Program-made: the position numbers and the translations under genes
In this document: in pieces, positions 27,005 through 35,164 of the stretch
Layout of the letters: each line of letters starts with the position of its first letter
How positions within the stretch are numbered: position 1 is the first letter of the stretch
Source: Schaalia sp. Marseille-Q2122
Lineage (GTDB): Bacteria > Actinomycetota > Actinomycetes > Actinomycetales > Actinomycetaceae
Length of the DNA stretch: 52,237 nt
Direction of reading: 5' to 3'
Assembly: GCF_903645355.1 (NCBI RefSeq)
Contig: NZ_CAHJXR010000010.1
Span: forward strand, 1 to 52,237
The notes under the pieces: model-generated
Database searches by the model: none
What the model saw: only the letters and a program-made list of their open reading frames with translations
What the model was told of the DNA's origin: nothing

Positions 27005-28015
27005 TTATGCCCCGCCCACACGGATGATCGTGTAGATAACAATGCCGGAAATCAAGAACTTCACGGCCCCGCGACCGACGGCGGCGCGGGCGCCTCGTTG
27101 CCCATGATGTTCCCCCATAAGCGCGTCAACGACGATGACGATCAGCGCGACGAGGGTACCGGCCAGGATCCCCAGCAGGACTACCGCGCCGGATTCGCCA
27201 ATCATTTTGGCTGTCCACGGCAAAATGAGGTCCCCCAGGGGAACGCCCTGCCCGCCAGCGAGGAGGATCGCCGCGCCCCCCACGCCGCCAATGATGCCGC
27301 TGATGAAAGCCCCGAGGGATTGTCCACCCCAGGTGTTGCCCACCTGATCGCCGAGGACCACGACTGCTACCAGGATTGCCGCAATGGGAAGGAGTAGGCG
27401 CCAGCCCTCCTGAGAGGCCAAGGCCACCCAGGTAGCTCCGCCGATAGCGACCAGTAGGCCGCTGACCGAAGCGGTCAGTGAGGCCGTCGTCGACGAATGC
27501 ACCCACATTGCACGCCGCATGGCCATCACCTCTTCTTCACTCATGGCCTCGCTTTCGGTGACGCCAGCGTGGTTGCGGGGCGTTGGCGCCATCCATACTT
27601 CCACGCCCATGAGGAGGACGAGGGCAAGCCCGGCGACGAAGAACACGACGGATTGATCGCCGACGAGGGCGACCGCGCAGGCAGAGATCATCCCTGCGGC
27701 TCCGACGAGGATTTGGCTGGGGAGGGCTAGGGGAATGTCAACGAGTTTGCCCCACCCCACTGCGATGGCGAGGGCTCCGAGGCTGGTGGCCAGAACGGTT
27801 GGCCACACGAGGGAGGCGACGCCGACGGGGATTGCGATGACGAGGGAGAGGAGGACAACGGTCGCTGCCGAGATCCACTTACTCATGCCTCCCAGGCGCG
27901 CGCCTCTGGTGGGAGGTTGCGTCTGCGGCGCGGGAGTGGGGGCGGTGTCGGGGCGCGCGTGGAGGTCACGGCGACTCGGCAGGTGCGACATATCCATACG
28001 CACATGGTCCCACAT
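27005..28015 (-). CDS. Multipass membrane protein of unknown function
   Basis: About 336 residues. A Pro/Thr/Arg-rich cytoplasmic N-terminus (~45 residues) is followed by about nine to ten hydrophobic spans, first VVLLSLVIAIPVGVASLV and last FLISGIVIYTIIRVGG, with a cytoplasmic acidic loop (ESEAMSEEEVMAMRRAM) in the middle. No transporter signature is recognised. The ATG at 28015 is preceded by TGGAAAA; Met codons at 27997 and 27991 are alternatives. It is on the same strand as the nitrobindin-ygfZ pair, 37 bases upstream of the former, and is probably the first gene of that operon. Confidence 0.75.
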   Translation of the reverse strand: MWDHVRMDMSHLPSRRDLHARPDTAPTPAPQTQPPTRGARLGGMSKWISAATVVLLSLVIAIPVGVASLVWPTVLATSLGALAIAVGWGKLVDIPLALPSQILVGAAGMISACAVALVGDQSVVFFVAGLALVLLMGVEVWMAPTPRNHAGVTESEAMSEEEVMAMRRAMWVHSSTTASLTASVSGLLVAIGGATWVALASQEGWRLLLPIAAILVAVVVLGDQVGNTWGGQSLGAFISGIIGGVGGAAILLAGGQGVPLGDLILPWTAKMIGESGAVVLLGILAGTLVALIVIVVDALMGEHHGQRGARAAVGRGAVKFLISGIVIYTIIRVGGA

Positions 28016-28368
28016 TTTTCCAGAGCGTCAGTGGACCTTGGGCGCGAGAGGGATGATCAGGGGAGCTACGTCCTTGCGCCAGCAGTGCCACTTCTCTCAT
28101 TGTCAGCCCACTTCCTTTCGACAAAACGGCCGACTTTGGCCTAAAAGTGGCGGGCGGTGACCTCGTGGGAGGGGGCGTATGTGTCGCCGCCCTGTCTGCG
28201 CGCGCGTATGCTTGTAGTGACGCCGGGTCGGTAAGCCCCGGGCTCCAAACTCTGCCGCTACGAGCGGCCTTCGCGCCGACAGGCGCTTCCGGCTCGGCGT
28301 CCCTCATCTACCTCGTAAGGAGTGCCGCGCAGACATGCTCTGGCGCGGAGGCCCGCCAATGTAGGGCT
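28016..28368. other. 353-bp intergenic region containing a structured element
   Basis: The region lies between two minus-strand genes (the membrane protein and the BCCT transporter) and should contain the promoter of the former. The main feature is a cloverleaf-like fold at 28219-28301, described separately. A tiny plus-strand frame of 9 codons (28335-28364) follows an AAGGAG but is too short to call. Confidence 0.7.
28219..28301 (+). ncRNA. Candidate structured RNA with four-way junction
   Basis: A 13-bp closing stem (28219-28231 with 28289-28301) includes two G-U wobbles that pair only in a plus-strand transcript. Inside are three hairpins: AGCC/GGCT (28234-28244), GCCGCT/AGCGGC (28254-28268, ACG loop) and GCGCC/GGCGC (28273-28286, GACA loop). 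TATGCT at 28207-28212 would be a -10 box placing the transcript start at about 28219, though no good -35 is seen. It has no T-loop sequence of a tRNA and lacks SRP, 6S or tmRNA signatures. No plus-strand gene follows, so a small RNA is more likely than a riboswitch. Confidence 0.45.
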
Positions 28369-30600
28369 CTACTTGCGGGGGTTTTTCTTTTTTGCGGTGC
28401 GCGCCAGACGGTCGGCGATTGCCCGCAGATTTTCGCGGGTGCCTCGTGCCAGCGTTGACGCGCGTGGCAAGCCCTCCAGGGCGCCCATTCCCTCCACGCG
28501 GGCAGCGAATTGCTGGTCACGCAGGCGCAGGTAGTCCTGGTGGCGGTCGAAGTGGTCAAGAATGTCGTGAATGAGGGCGTCAGCCGAGTAGCCCATGACG
28601 TCGTAGTCTTGGCCGCCTTCAGGAAGGTGCACCTCCAGACGGATCGTTGTTTCCGCCGCTGAGGTGAAGGGGCCACCCCAGGCGGGCATGGGGCCCTCCA
28701 CGGCAATGATGTGGTAGAGGAAGGGCTCGTCGTCCAGGGGGATGAGGAGGCTGAGGGCGTCAAAGACCTTGCGATCTGGGGTGAGGTCCATCAGTTCCGT
28801 CACCGCCGGGTCCAGGCCGCGTACCACCGTCGCGTTGAGCTGACCGTTGAAGTGTGTGGCGAGGTTGTTCATGGCAGGTTCGGCGACCCGGTCGAGGTAG
28901 TCGACGGCTTCCTCCACCGTGACGTTCTTAAAGATCCAGGTCAGTCGCTGCTGCCACGAGGCGCCCGCCTGCTCTGAAGCTGCGCCCGCGCCGGTGACGA
29001 TATTGCGGGCGGAGCGTTCCTCAGAGAAACGCCTCTGGGCGTCGTCGCGCAGGGCCATGTACAGGCCGATCATGACCAGCACCATGACGAAGGCGAAGGG
29101 TAGTCCCATGACGATGGTGGCGTTTTGCAGTGCGGGGATCCCGTCGACGGTGAGCATTGCGATGGTCAGTATGCCGGTGAGCACCGCCCACCAGGTGCGC
29201 ACGCGGCGGGGGGCATCATCAGAGACTGTCGGTAGGTAGGAGGACAGGTTTGCCATGACGAGGGCGCCCGAGTCGGCTGAGGTCACGTAGAAGAGTAGGC
29301 CCACGAGGGTTGCCAGGACAATGATGACGCTCGCTCCGGGGTAGTTTTGCAGCAGGTGGTACAAGCCCAGCTCAGGTACTTCGAGGGTCATTTTTGCAAA
29401 GTCCGCGTCCCCGCTACGCACAAGATCAATGGCGGCGTTACCGAAAACGCCGATCCACATGAGGACGTAGAGGAAGGGAATGATCATGGTGCCGACAACG
29501 AACTCGCGCAGGGTGCGGCCTCGTGAAATGCGCGCCAGGAACATGCCCACGAAGGAGGCCCACGCGATCCACCAGGCCCAGAAGAACAGGGTCCAGGCGC
29601 TCATCCAGGCTGTCATATCGGAGTAGGCGAAGGTTTCGAGGGTGCGCAGGGGGAAGGTGGCGACGAAGTCACCAATGTTCATAATGATCGCGCTGATCAG
29701 GAAGTCGCTCTTTCCGGCGATCAGCACCCATCCGGCCAGGCCGATTGCGAGGACGACGTTGAGTTGGGAGAGGAAACGGATGCCTTTGTTGACGCCGGAG
29801 ACGGCCGACAGGATGGAGACCGCGATTGCTAGAAGGACGAGGGCGACTTGCGCGCCGATGCCTCGTTCGATACCGAAGATGAGTTCGAGGCCGACATTGA
29901 GTTGGACGACGCCGATGCCGAGTGTGGCGGCGACGCCGAAGATGGTGCCCATTATGGCGGCGATATCTACCATGTCGCCGACGAGCCCGTCAGCTTTCTT
30001 GCCCAGCACTGGGTAGAGGGCGGAGCGCACAGCCAGTGGCTTTTTTCGGTTGTAGGCGAAGTAGCCCAGGGCAATGCCCATGAGGGCGTACATGCCCCAC
30101 CCGGTCACGCCGTAGTGAAAGAGCGTCCAGGTGATGGCTTCACGGGCCGCTTGCACGCTTTCCGGTTCAGCCGTGGGGGGCAGCATGTAGTGGTTGATGG
30201 GCTCTGCCACGGCGAAGAACATGATGTCTGTACCGATGCCGGCAGCGAAGAGCATGGATGCCCAGGCGAAGGTGGAGAATTCGGGGCGGGCGCTTTGCGA
30301 GCCTAGCCGGGTGGTGCCAAAGCGTGAGGCGGCCAGGCCAATAACGAAGATGAGGATGGCGGTTGCAAGGGCAATGTAGAAGCCGCCAAACCAGCGGGCG
30401 ATGCCGTTGACGGTGACGCCGAGGGCTTCTTGGGCGCTTGTGGGGTTCAGGATTGCCCACAGTGCGATGGCGACGACGCCTAGGGATGCGCCGATGAGGA
30501 CCCTCGCGTTTATCGAGGTCGACGCGCGGAGGGGTCGCTTGGTTGTGCGGCCCGGTGATTCTGGGTGTCCGTTCTGCTGCGCTGATGAGTCTGCGTGCAC
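28369..30600 (-). CDS. betT: BCCT-family choline/betaine transporter, BetT type
   Basis: This 743-residue inner-membrane transporter has the 12-span BCCT core. The family signature is visible as SAWTLFFWAWWIAWASFVGMFLARISRGRT. The GIGTDIMFFAVAEPINHYMLPP segment is close to the BetT choline carriers. After the core there is a long cytoplasmic C-terminal domain of about 190 residues, as in BetT, which senses osmotic or ionic conditions. It imports choline or glycine betaine with the proton or sodium gradient. No choline dehydrogenase genes are nearby. The start is a GTG at 30600; the N-terminal ~25 residues are hydrophilic. It is isolated between the lipoprotein terminator and a geneless region. 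Confidence 0.92.
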   Translation of the reverse strand: MHADSSAQQNGHPESPGRTTKRPLRASTSINARVLIGASLGVVAIALWAILNPTSAQEALGVTVNGIARWFGGFYIALATAILIFVIGLAASRFGTTRLGSQSARPEFSTFAWASMLFAAGIGTDIMFFAVAEPINHYMLPPTAEPESVQAAREAITWTLFHYGVTGWGMYALMGIALGYFAYNRKKPLAVRSALYPVLGKKADGLVGDMVDIAAIMGTIFGVAATLGIGVVQLNVGLELIFGIERGIGAQVALVLLAIAVSILSAVSGVNKGIRFLSQLNVVLAIGLAGWVLIAGKSDFLISAIIMNIGDFVATFPLRTLETFAYSDMTAWMSAWTLFFWAWWIAWASFVGMFLARISRGRTLREFVVGTMIIPFLYVLMWIGVFGNAAIDLVRSGDADFAKMTLEVPELGLYHLLQNYPGASVIIVLATLVGLLFYVTSADSGALVMANLSSYLPTVSDDAPRRVRTWWAVLTGILTIAMLTVDGIPALQNATIVMGLPFAFVMVLVMIGLYMALRDDAQRRFSEERSARNIVTGAGAASEQAGASWQQRLTWIFKNVTVEEAVDYLDRVAEPAMNNLATHFNGQLNATVVRGLDPAVTELMDLTPDRKVFDALSLLIPLDDEPFLYHIIAVEGPMPAWGGPFTSAAETTIRLEVHLPEGGQDYDVMGYSADALIHDILDHFDRHQDYLRLRDQQFAARVEGMGALEGLPRASTLARGTRENLRAIADRLARTAKKKNPRK

Positions 30601-30740
30601 TGGCGTGCCCCTTCTGGCTGTGTCGTACCGTTTCTAAGCGTAGCTACTGAAATGGGGGATGTCCCATAGGCCTCCCTCTTTGTTAAGCACAAACGCACAG
30701 CGCCCATGCACTAACACGTCACATTGGCAGAGAGATCACT

Positions 30741-30764
30741 CAAAGAAAAACCAGGGCACCTGGT
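30741..30764 (-). terminator. Rho-independent terminator of the T7SS lipoprotein operon
   Basis: Read on the minus strand: ACCAGG, loop TGC, CCTGGT, then TTTTTCTTTG. A second 8-bp hairpin (GTCAAGGA/TCCTTGAC, 30767-30788) lies just before it. Both come after the stop at 30836 and close the minus-strand run. Confidence 0.88.
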
Positions 30765-30835
30765 ACGTCAAGGACCAAGCTCCTTGACTGTCTCTCTCAA
30801 ACGAGCAGCCTCGCATAGGTTGTACCGCATTACCT

Positions 30836-32944
30836 CTAGTTCAGGGACTCCTTATCCGTTAGCGCAAAGAAATTTAACAAGCGTGCATCAGTTGTAAAAG
30901 ATGCCATAAAAGCAATTTTTTCCCGCTCAGTCATTTCTTCAAGTCGCGGCATAGGAATGCTGGGGTCTTCCAGCCATACTGGAAGGACAACTGCGGCCCC
31001 CGTATTGCTCTCGTCCTTCTCAATGTAATTATCTCCGAGGATATCGGCAGACATAGCCTCGCGAACAGACGGATATTTCTGCAAGAACTGAGGATCTGTT
31101 GCGAGGGCAACGATAAAACCCTTTCCAAGGAGATCCCTCCTGTTTTGCAAGCCGGTCAGCCCAGCAGCATCAGCAACATCTTCTTTCCGCGGGAAGATCG
31201 CCTGCAGCGTCGGAATGGCCTCATGAGCCCATGGGGAGCCTTGAATCTGATCAAGCATCTGTCGGCGTTCCCCTTCCAGCACAGGCGCATACATGACATC
31301 CCCGGCACGCAACTGAGCGACACGCTCATTCAGCCCAGCACTGACATCAATGGCATCCTTTTGCACAGGATCCCCATCACCCAACAGAGCATCAAACATC
31401 CGAACCCAGGCATGAACTACAGACTGTCGCGTAAATTCTTGGGGCTCAATAACCTCCCGAAGAAGCTGCTCGTGATACCTCTCAAGAGAGGCCAACACCA
31501 GACGCTCACTTGCGGGTATACGCCCGCGCGGATACACATCATCTGACGCATCTTGTGGAGTACCACCATCATCAACGTCAGGTTGGTCAAACCTGAGCTC
31601 AACAAACATCCCCTCAGGACCATTCACACGATCGGCCATCATCTGCGAGATCTTGATATCCCATTCTCCCGACGCATCAAGTCCTATTTCGAAGTCAAAT
31701 TCCCACGGATTGCCGAGGTAGGCTGCTAGGTCGTCTGCGTGTGGTGCGAGGATCTCCCCCATCCACGACAGCAATCCCGCATTCGCCGCACTAAAAGCAT
31801 TCCGCCCCTTCACACGAGACGCCTTAACCTCCAGACCCTCCTGGAAACCCAACAGGGCATTACCAGCAATCACCGTCGAACGCTTTTGACGCTCCTGCCA
31901 CACATCAAACCCAGGATCACCCTCGGAAAGGCCCTGTGGAACACGACCAACAGAAGCAGCCTGAGCCAACACACGACCCAGCCCCTCACCCCCGTCAGCA
32001 CCAACCTTAAAGCCCTCCACAAAACGATGCCCCACCAGGTAACGCGCAACCGTCATCGGCCCAACAGGAGCCTTCCCCTCCTCATAGAACGACAATCGAG
32101 GAACCCGAGCAAGCCGCTCATTCATATCCACATCAAACGACGTATCGCCAGCCAACACCTCCTGCACCGCATCAACACGAGCCCACCCCATCTCATCCAT
32201 AACCGGCACGGGCTCATCCATTACTGACAGTAGGGCGCCAACAACATCGTCACTCTCCTTAGCCGCAAACCACCCCGACTCAGGCATGTTACTGCGCTCA
32301 ACATCCCACTCCAACACCGCAGGCACAACACCCAACACAAACTCCGGACCCGCCACCAACATCGGATACCGCTGCCCAGCAGCAGAAAACATCTGCTCCA
32401 CACCATCAAAACCACGCGCACCACCCAAAGCACGCCACTGACCCACACGCCCCTCAATCTCCGAAGCGGAAACCTCCCTCAACCCCTCCTGATCCTGACC
32501 AACAATCACACCACCTGCAGACAAGAGCGCCACAGCACCAAGACCAGCAACAACCTCACCAGCAACATCACGACCATCAACAGTCTCAAAAGACCCCCGA
32601 CGCTCCCCCACCTTCACCGCAAAATCCACAAGCACACCCGGCTCAACACGCTCACCCAGAGCACGAGCAAACACAACAGAGTCAAACACCGACCCAAAAC
32701 GCTCATAAAACCCACGAACATCCTGAACAGACACACTCCCAAGCCCAACAACACCAGCAGCCTCACCCGCCAGCTCCCCAGCACGCACCCACCGGTCACC
32801 CTCACCCCCAACCCGCAAGGACTCACCAACACCCACATCAGCCACAACCCCACCAACAGGCCCACAACCCGCCAACACCACCACCGCAACAACGCCGGCA
32901 GCCACAACACGCAACCACGAACCCACACCACTCACCACAAACAC
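30836..32944 (-). CDS. Locus B lipoprotein 1 (large tandem lipoprotein)
   Basis: About 702 residues from the GTG at 32944, which follows GGAAGG by five bases (the frame is open to TTG 32962). The signal peptide ends in VVLAGC, a lipobox. The mature protein is homologous from about residue 60 to the C-terminus to the WXG-domain protein encoded upstream. Shared blocks are FYERFGSVFDSVVFARAL, GLGRVLAQAASVGRVP, RQKRSTVIAGNALLGFQEG, NAFSAANAGLLSWMGEILAPH, DDVYPRGRIPASERL and the end PMPRLEEMTEREK. No enzymatic motif is seen. It is the last gene of the minus-strand operon and the most diverged of the three copies in its first half (WDVERSNMPESGWFAAKES). Role unknown. Confidence 0.85.
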   Translation of the reverse strand: MFVVSGVGSWLRVVAAGVVAVVVLAGCGPVGGVVADVGVGESLRVGGEGDRWVRAGELAGEAAGVVGLGSVSVQDVRGFYERFGSVFDSVVFARALGERVEPGVLVDFAVKVGERRGSFETVDGRDVAGEVVAGLGAVALLSAGGVIVGQDQEGLREVSASEIEGRVGQWRALGGARGFDGVEQMFSAAGQRYPMLVAGPEFVLGVVPAVLEWDVERSNMPESGWFAAKESDDVVGALLSVMDEPVPVMDEMGWARVDAVQEVLAGDTSFDVDMNERLARVPRLSFYEEGKAPVGPMTVARYLVGHRFVEGFKVGADGGEGLGRVLAQAASVGRVPQGLSEGDPGFDVWQERQKRSTVIAGNALLGFQEGLEVKASRVKGRNAFSAANAGLLSWMGEILAPHADDLAAYLGNPWEFDFEIGLDASGEWDIKISQMMADRVNGPEGMFVELRFDQPDVDDGGTPQDASDDVYPRGRIPASERLVLASLERYHEQLLREVIEPQEFTRQSVVHAWVRMFDALLGDGDPVQKDAIDVSAGLNERVAQLRAGDVMYAPVLEGERRQMLDQIQGSPWAHEAIPTLQAIFPRKEDVADAAGLTGLQNRRDLLGKGFIVALATDPQFLQKYPSVREAMSADILGDNYIEKDESNTGAAVVLPVWLEDPSIPMPRLEEMTEREKIAFMASFTTDARLLNFFALTDKESLN

Positions 32945-32990
32945 CCAAACCTTCCAACACAAAACCGGTACTACTACTACTTGACAAGCT

Positions 32991-35123
32991 TCACCGAGGC
33001 CACCTCAGCGAACCTTTAACAGTGAGTTGGTAATAGTCCGCCAACTTACGGTCCGCGTCGATACTCGAACGGAAACTTAACCGTTCCTTGTCGGTCATCT
33101 CCGCATAGTTAGGCATAGGAACACTGGGATCTTCCAACCAAGCAGGCACACTGATCTCTTCCCCTACAGCGCCCCTGGTCGTATCGCTAAACTCAGCTCC
33201 CCGTAAATGGATAGTCATACGCTCACGGAAATCTGGATTCTTCTCTAAAAACTGGGGATCACTCGTGAGAGCTACAAGGAAGCCTCGCCTCATAAGAGCA
33301 ATCCTGTTGTCTTGTGCAGGCATATCAGACTTGTCCACCGTTTTTCCTTGACTGGAGAACACCGCGTGGAGACTAGGAACAGACTGCCGAGTCCACGGTG
33401 CACTCTCAATCTGATCAAGCATTTGGCGCTGCTCGCCAGTGACTAGTGGGACAGCTGTTAAGTTTCCAGCATGCAACCGTGCAACACTCTCATTCAACTC
33501 AGCACTCACCCCAGCAGCTTCCTCTAACGACCGCTTCCCGTCATTTAACACAACATCAACCATCAGCGCCCAACGATAAAACACAGACTCCCGCCCAAAA
33601 TTCCAAGGCGTAATGACTTCCTTGATGAGTTGTTCGTGATACCCCTTAATGGAAGCGAGCAGCAGGCGTTCGCTTGCGGGGATGCGTCCACGCGGATACA
33701 CATCATCAGAAGGATCTTCCGGAGTGCCCCCATCATCTACCTCAGGCTGATCAAACCTAAGATCAACAAACAAACCCTCGGGGCTGGTGAGACGACTCAC
33801 CACAAGAGGCGACAGCTTAATGTCTTGATCTCCCGCCTGATCGGGGAGAATATCAGCGCCAGGGGAAGGCGCAAGAAAATCAGGAGCAGACAACATTTCC
33901 ATGAGATCGTCGATATGCGGAGTGAGGATTTCGCCCATCCACGAACGCAACCCCGCATTCGCCGCGCTAAAAGCATTCTGGCCCTTCACACGAGGCGCCT
34001 CAACCTCCAGCCCCTCCTGGAAACCCAACAGTGTTTGAGCAGCGAGCAACGTTGAACGCTTCTGACGATCCTTCCATACATCAAAAGCAGGATCACCATC
34101 CACAACACCATCTGGCACACGACCAACAGAGGCAGCCTGAGCCAACACACGACCCAGCCCCTCACCCCCGTCAGCACCAACCTTAAAGCCCTCCACAAAA
34201 CGATGCCCCACCAAATACTGCGCCACCGGCATCGGCCCAACAGGGGCCTTCCCCTCCTCATAGAACGACACTCGTGGAACCCACTTCAACTCCTCATTCA
34301 CATCCACATCAAAAGGAGTCTGAGCACTCAACACCTCCTGCACCGCATCAACACGAGCCCACCCATCATCACCCACAACAGGACCAGGCTCATCCATCAC
34401 CGACAAAAGCGCACCAACAACATCACCACCCCTACGAGCCGACACCCACCCCGGCTCCCAAGCCGCCTTCACACGCCCAAAATCCCACTCCAACGCCGCA
34501 GGCACAACACCCAACACAAACTCCGGACCCGCCACCAACATCGGATACCGCTGCCCAGCAGCAGAAAACATCTGCTCCACACCATCAAAACCACGCGCAC
34601 CACCCAAAGAACGCCACTGACCAACACGCCCCTCAATCTCCGAAGCGGAAACCTCCCTCAACCCCTCCTGATCCTGACCAACAATCACACCACCTGCAGA
34701 CAAGAGCGCCACAGCACCAAGACCAGCAACAACCTCACCAGCAACATCACGACCATCAACAGTCTCAAAAGACCCCCGACGCTCCCCCACCTTCACCGCA
34801 AAATCCACAAGCACACCCGGCTCAACACGCTCACCCAGAGCACGAGCAAACACAACAGAGTCAAACACCGACCCAAAACGCTCATAAAACCCACGAACAT
34901 CCTGAGCAGACACACTCCCAAGCCCGACAACACCAGCAGCCTCACCCGCCAGCTCCCCAGCACGCACCCACCGGTCACCCTCACCCCCAACCCGCAAGGA
35001 CTCACCAACACCCACATCAGCCACAACCCCACCAACAGGCCCACAACCCGCCAACACCACCACCGCAACAACACCGGCAACCACAACACGCAACCACGAA
35101 CCCACACCACTCACCACAAACAC
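32991..35123 (-). CDS. Locus B lipoprotein 2 (large tandem lipoprotein)
   Basis: About 710 residues from the GTG at 35123 (frame open to 35147), preceded by TTGGAG. The lipobox is VVLAGC. Over roughly the first 390 codons it is almost identical in DNA to lipoprotein 3 (offset 2168 bp), then diverges after the WMGEILTPH motif. It becomes near-identical again over FDQPEVDDGGTPEDPSDDVY to KGYHEQL, and diverges again. The C-terminus keeps the PMPNYAEMTDKERL end seen in the WXG protein and copy 1. The constant/variable alternation is unlike ordinary divergence. Function is unknown; it is expected on the outer membrane leaflet surface of the cell. Confidence 0.85.
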   Translation of the reverse strand: MFVVSGVGSWLRVVVAGVVAVVVLAGCGPVGGVVADVGVGESLRVGGEGDRWVRAGELAGEAAGVVGLGSVSAQDVRGFYERFGSVFDSVVFARALGERVEPGVLVDFAVKVGERRGSFETVDGRDVAGEVVAGLGAVALLSAGGVIVGQDQEGLREVSASEIEGRVGQWRSLGGARGFDGVEQMFSAAGQRYPMLVAGPEFVLGVVPAALEWDFGRVKAAWEPGWVSARRGGDVVGALLSVMDEPGPVVGDDGWARVDAVQEVLSAQTPFDVDVNEELKWVPRVSFYEEGKAPVGPMPVAQYLVGHRFVEGFKVGADGGEGLGRVLAQAASVGRVPDGVVDGDPAFDVWKDRQKRSTLLAAQTLLGFQEGLEVEAPRVKGQNAFSAANAGLRSWMGEILTPHIDDLMEMLSAPDFLAPSPGADILPDQAGDQDIKLSPLVVSRLTSPEGLFVDLRFDQPEVDDGGTPEDPSDDVYPRGRIPASERLLLASIKGYHEQLIKEVITPWNFGRESVFYRWALMVDVVLNDGKRSLEEAAGVSAELNESVARLHAGNLTAVPLVTGEQRQMLDQIESAPWTRQSVPSLHAVFSSQGKTVDKSDMPAQDNRIALMRRGFLVALTSDPQFLEKNPDFRERMTIHLRGAEFSDTTRGAVGEEISVPAWLEDPSVPMPNYAEMTDKERLSFRSSIDADRKLADYYQLTVKGSLRWPR

Positions 35124-35164
35124 CTCCACACTCCAACTTTCAAACACGGATCCGCATCAAAAAA

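Noticed and set aside
28335-28364. Nine-codon plus-strand leader peptide after AAGGAG
   Set aside because: Spacing to the ATG is long, no plus-strand gene follows and the peptide has no attenuator-like codon run.
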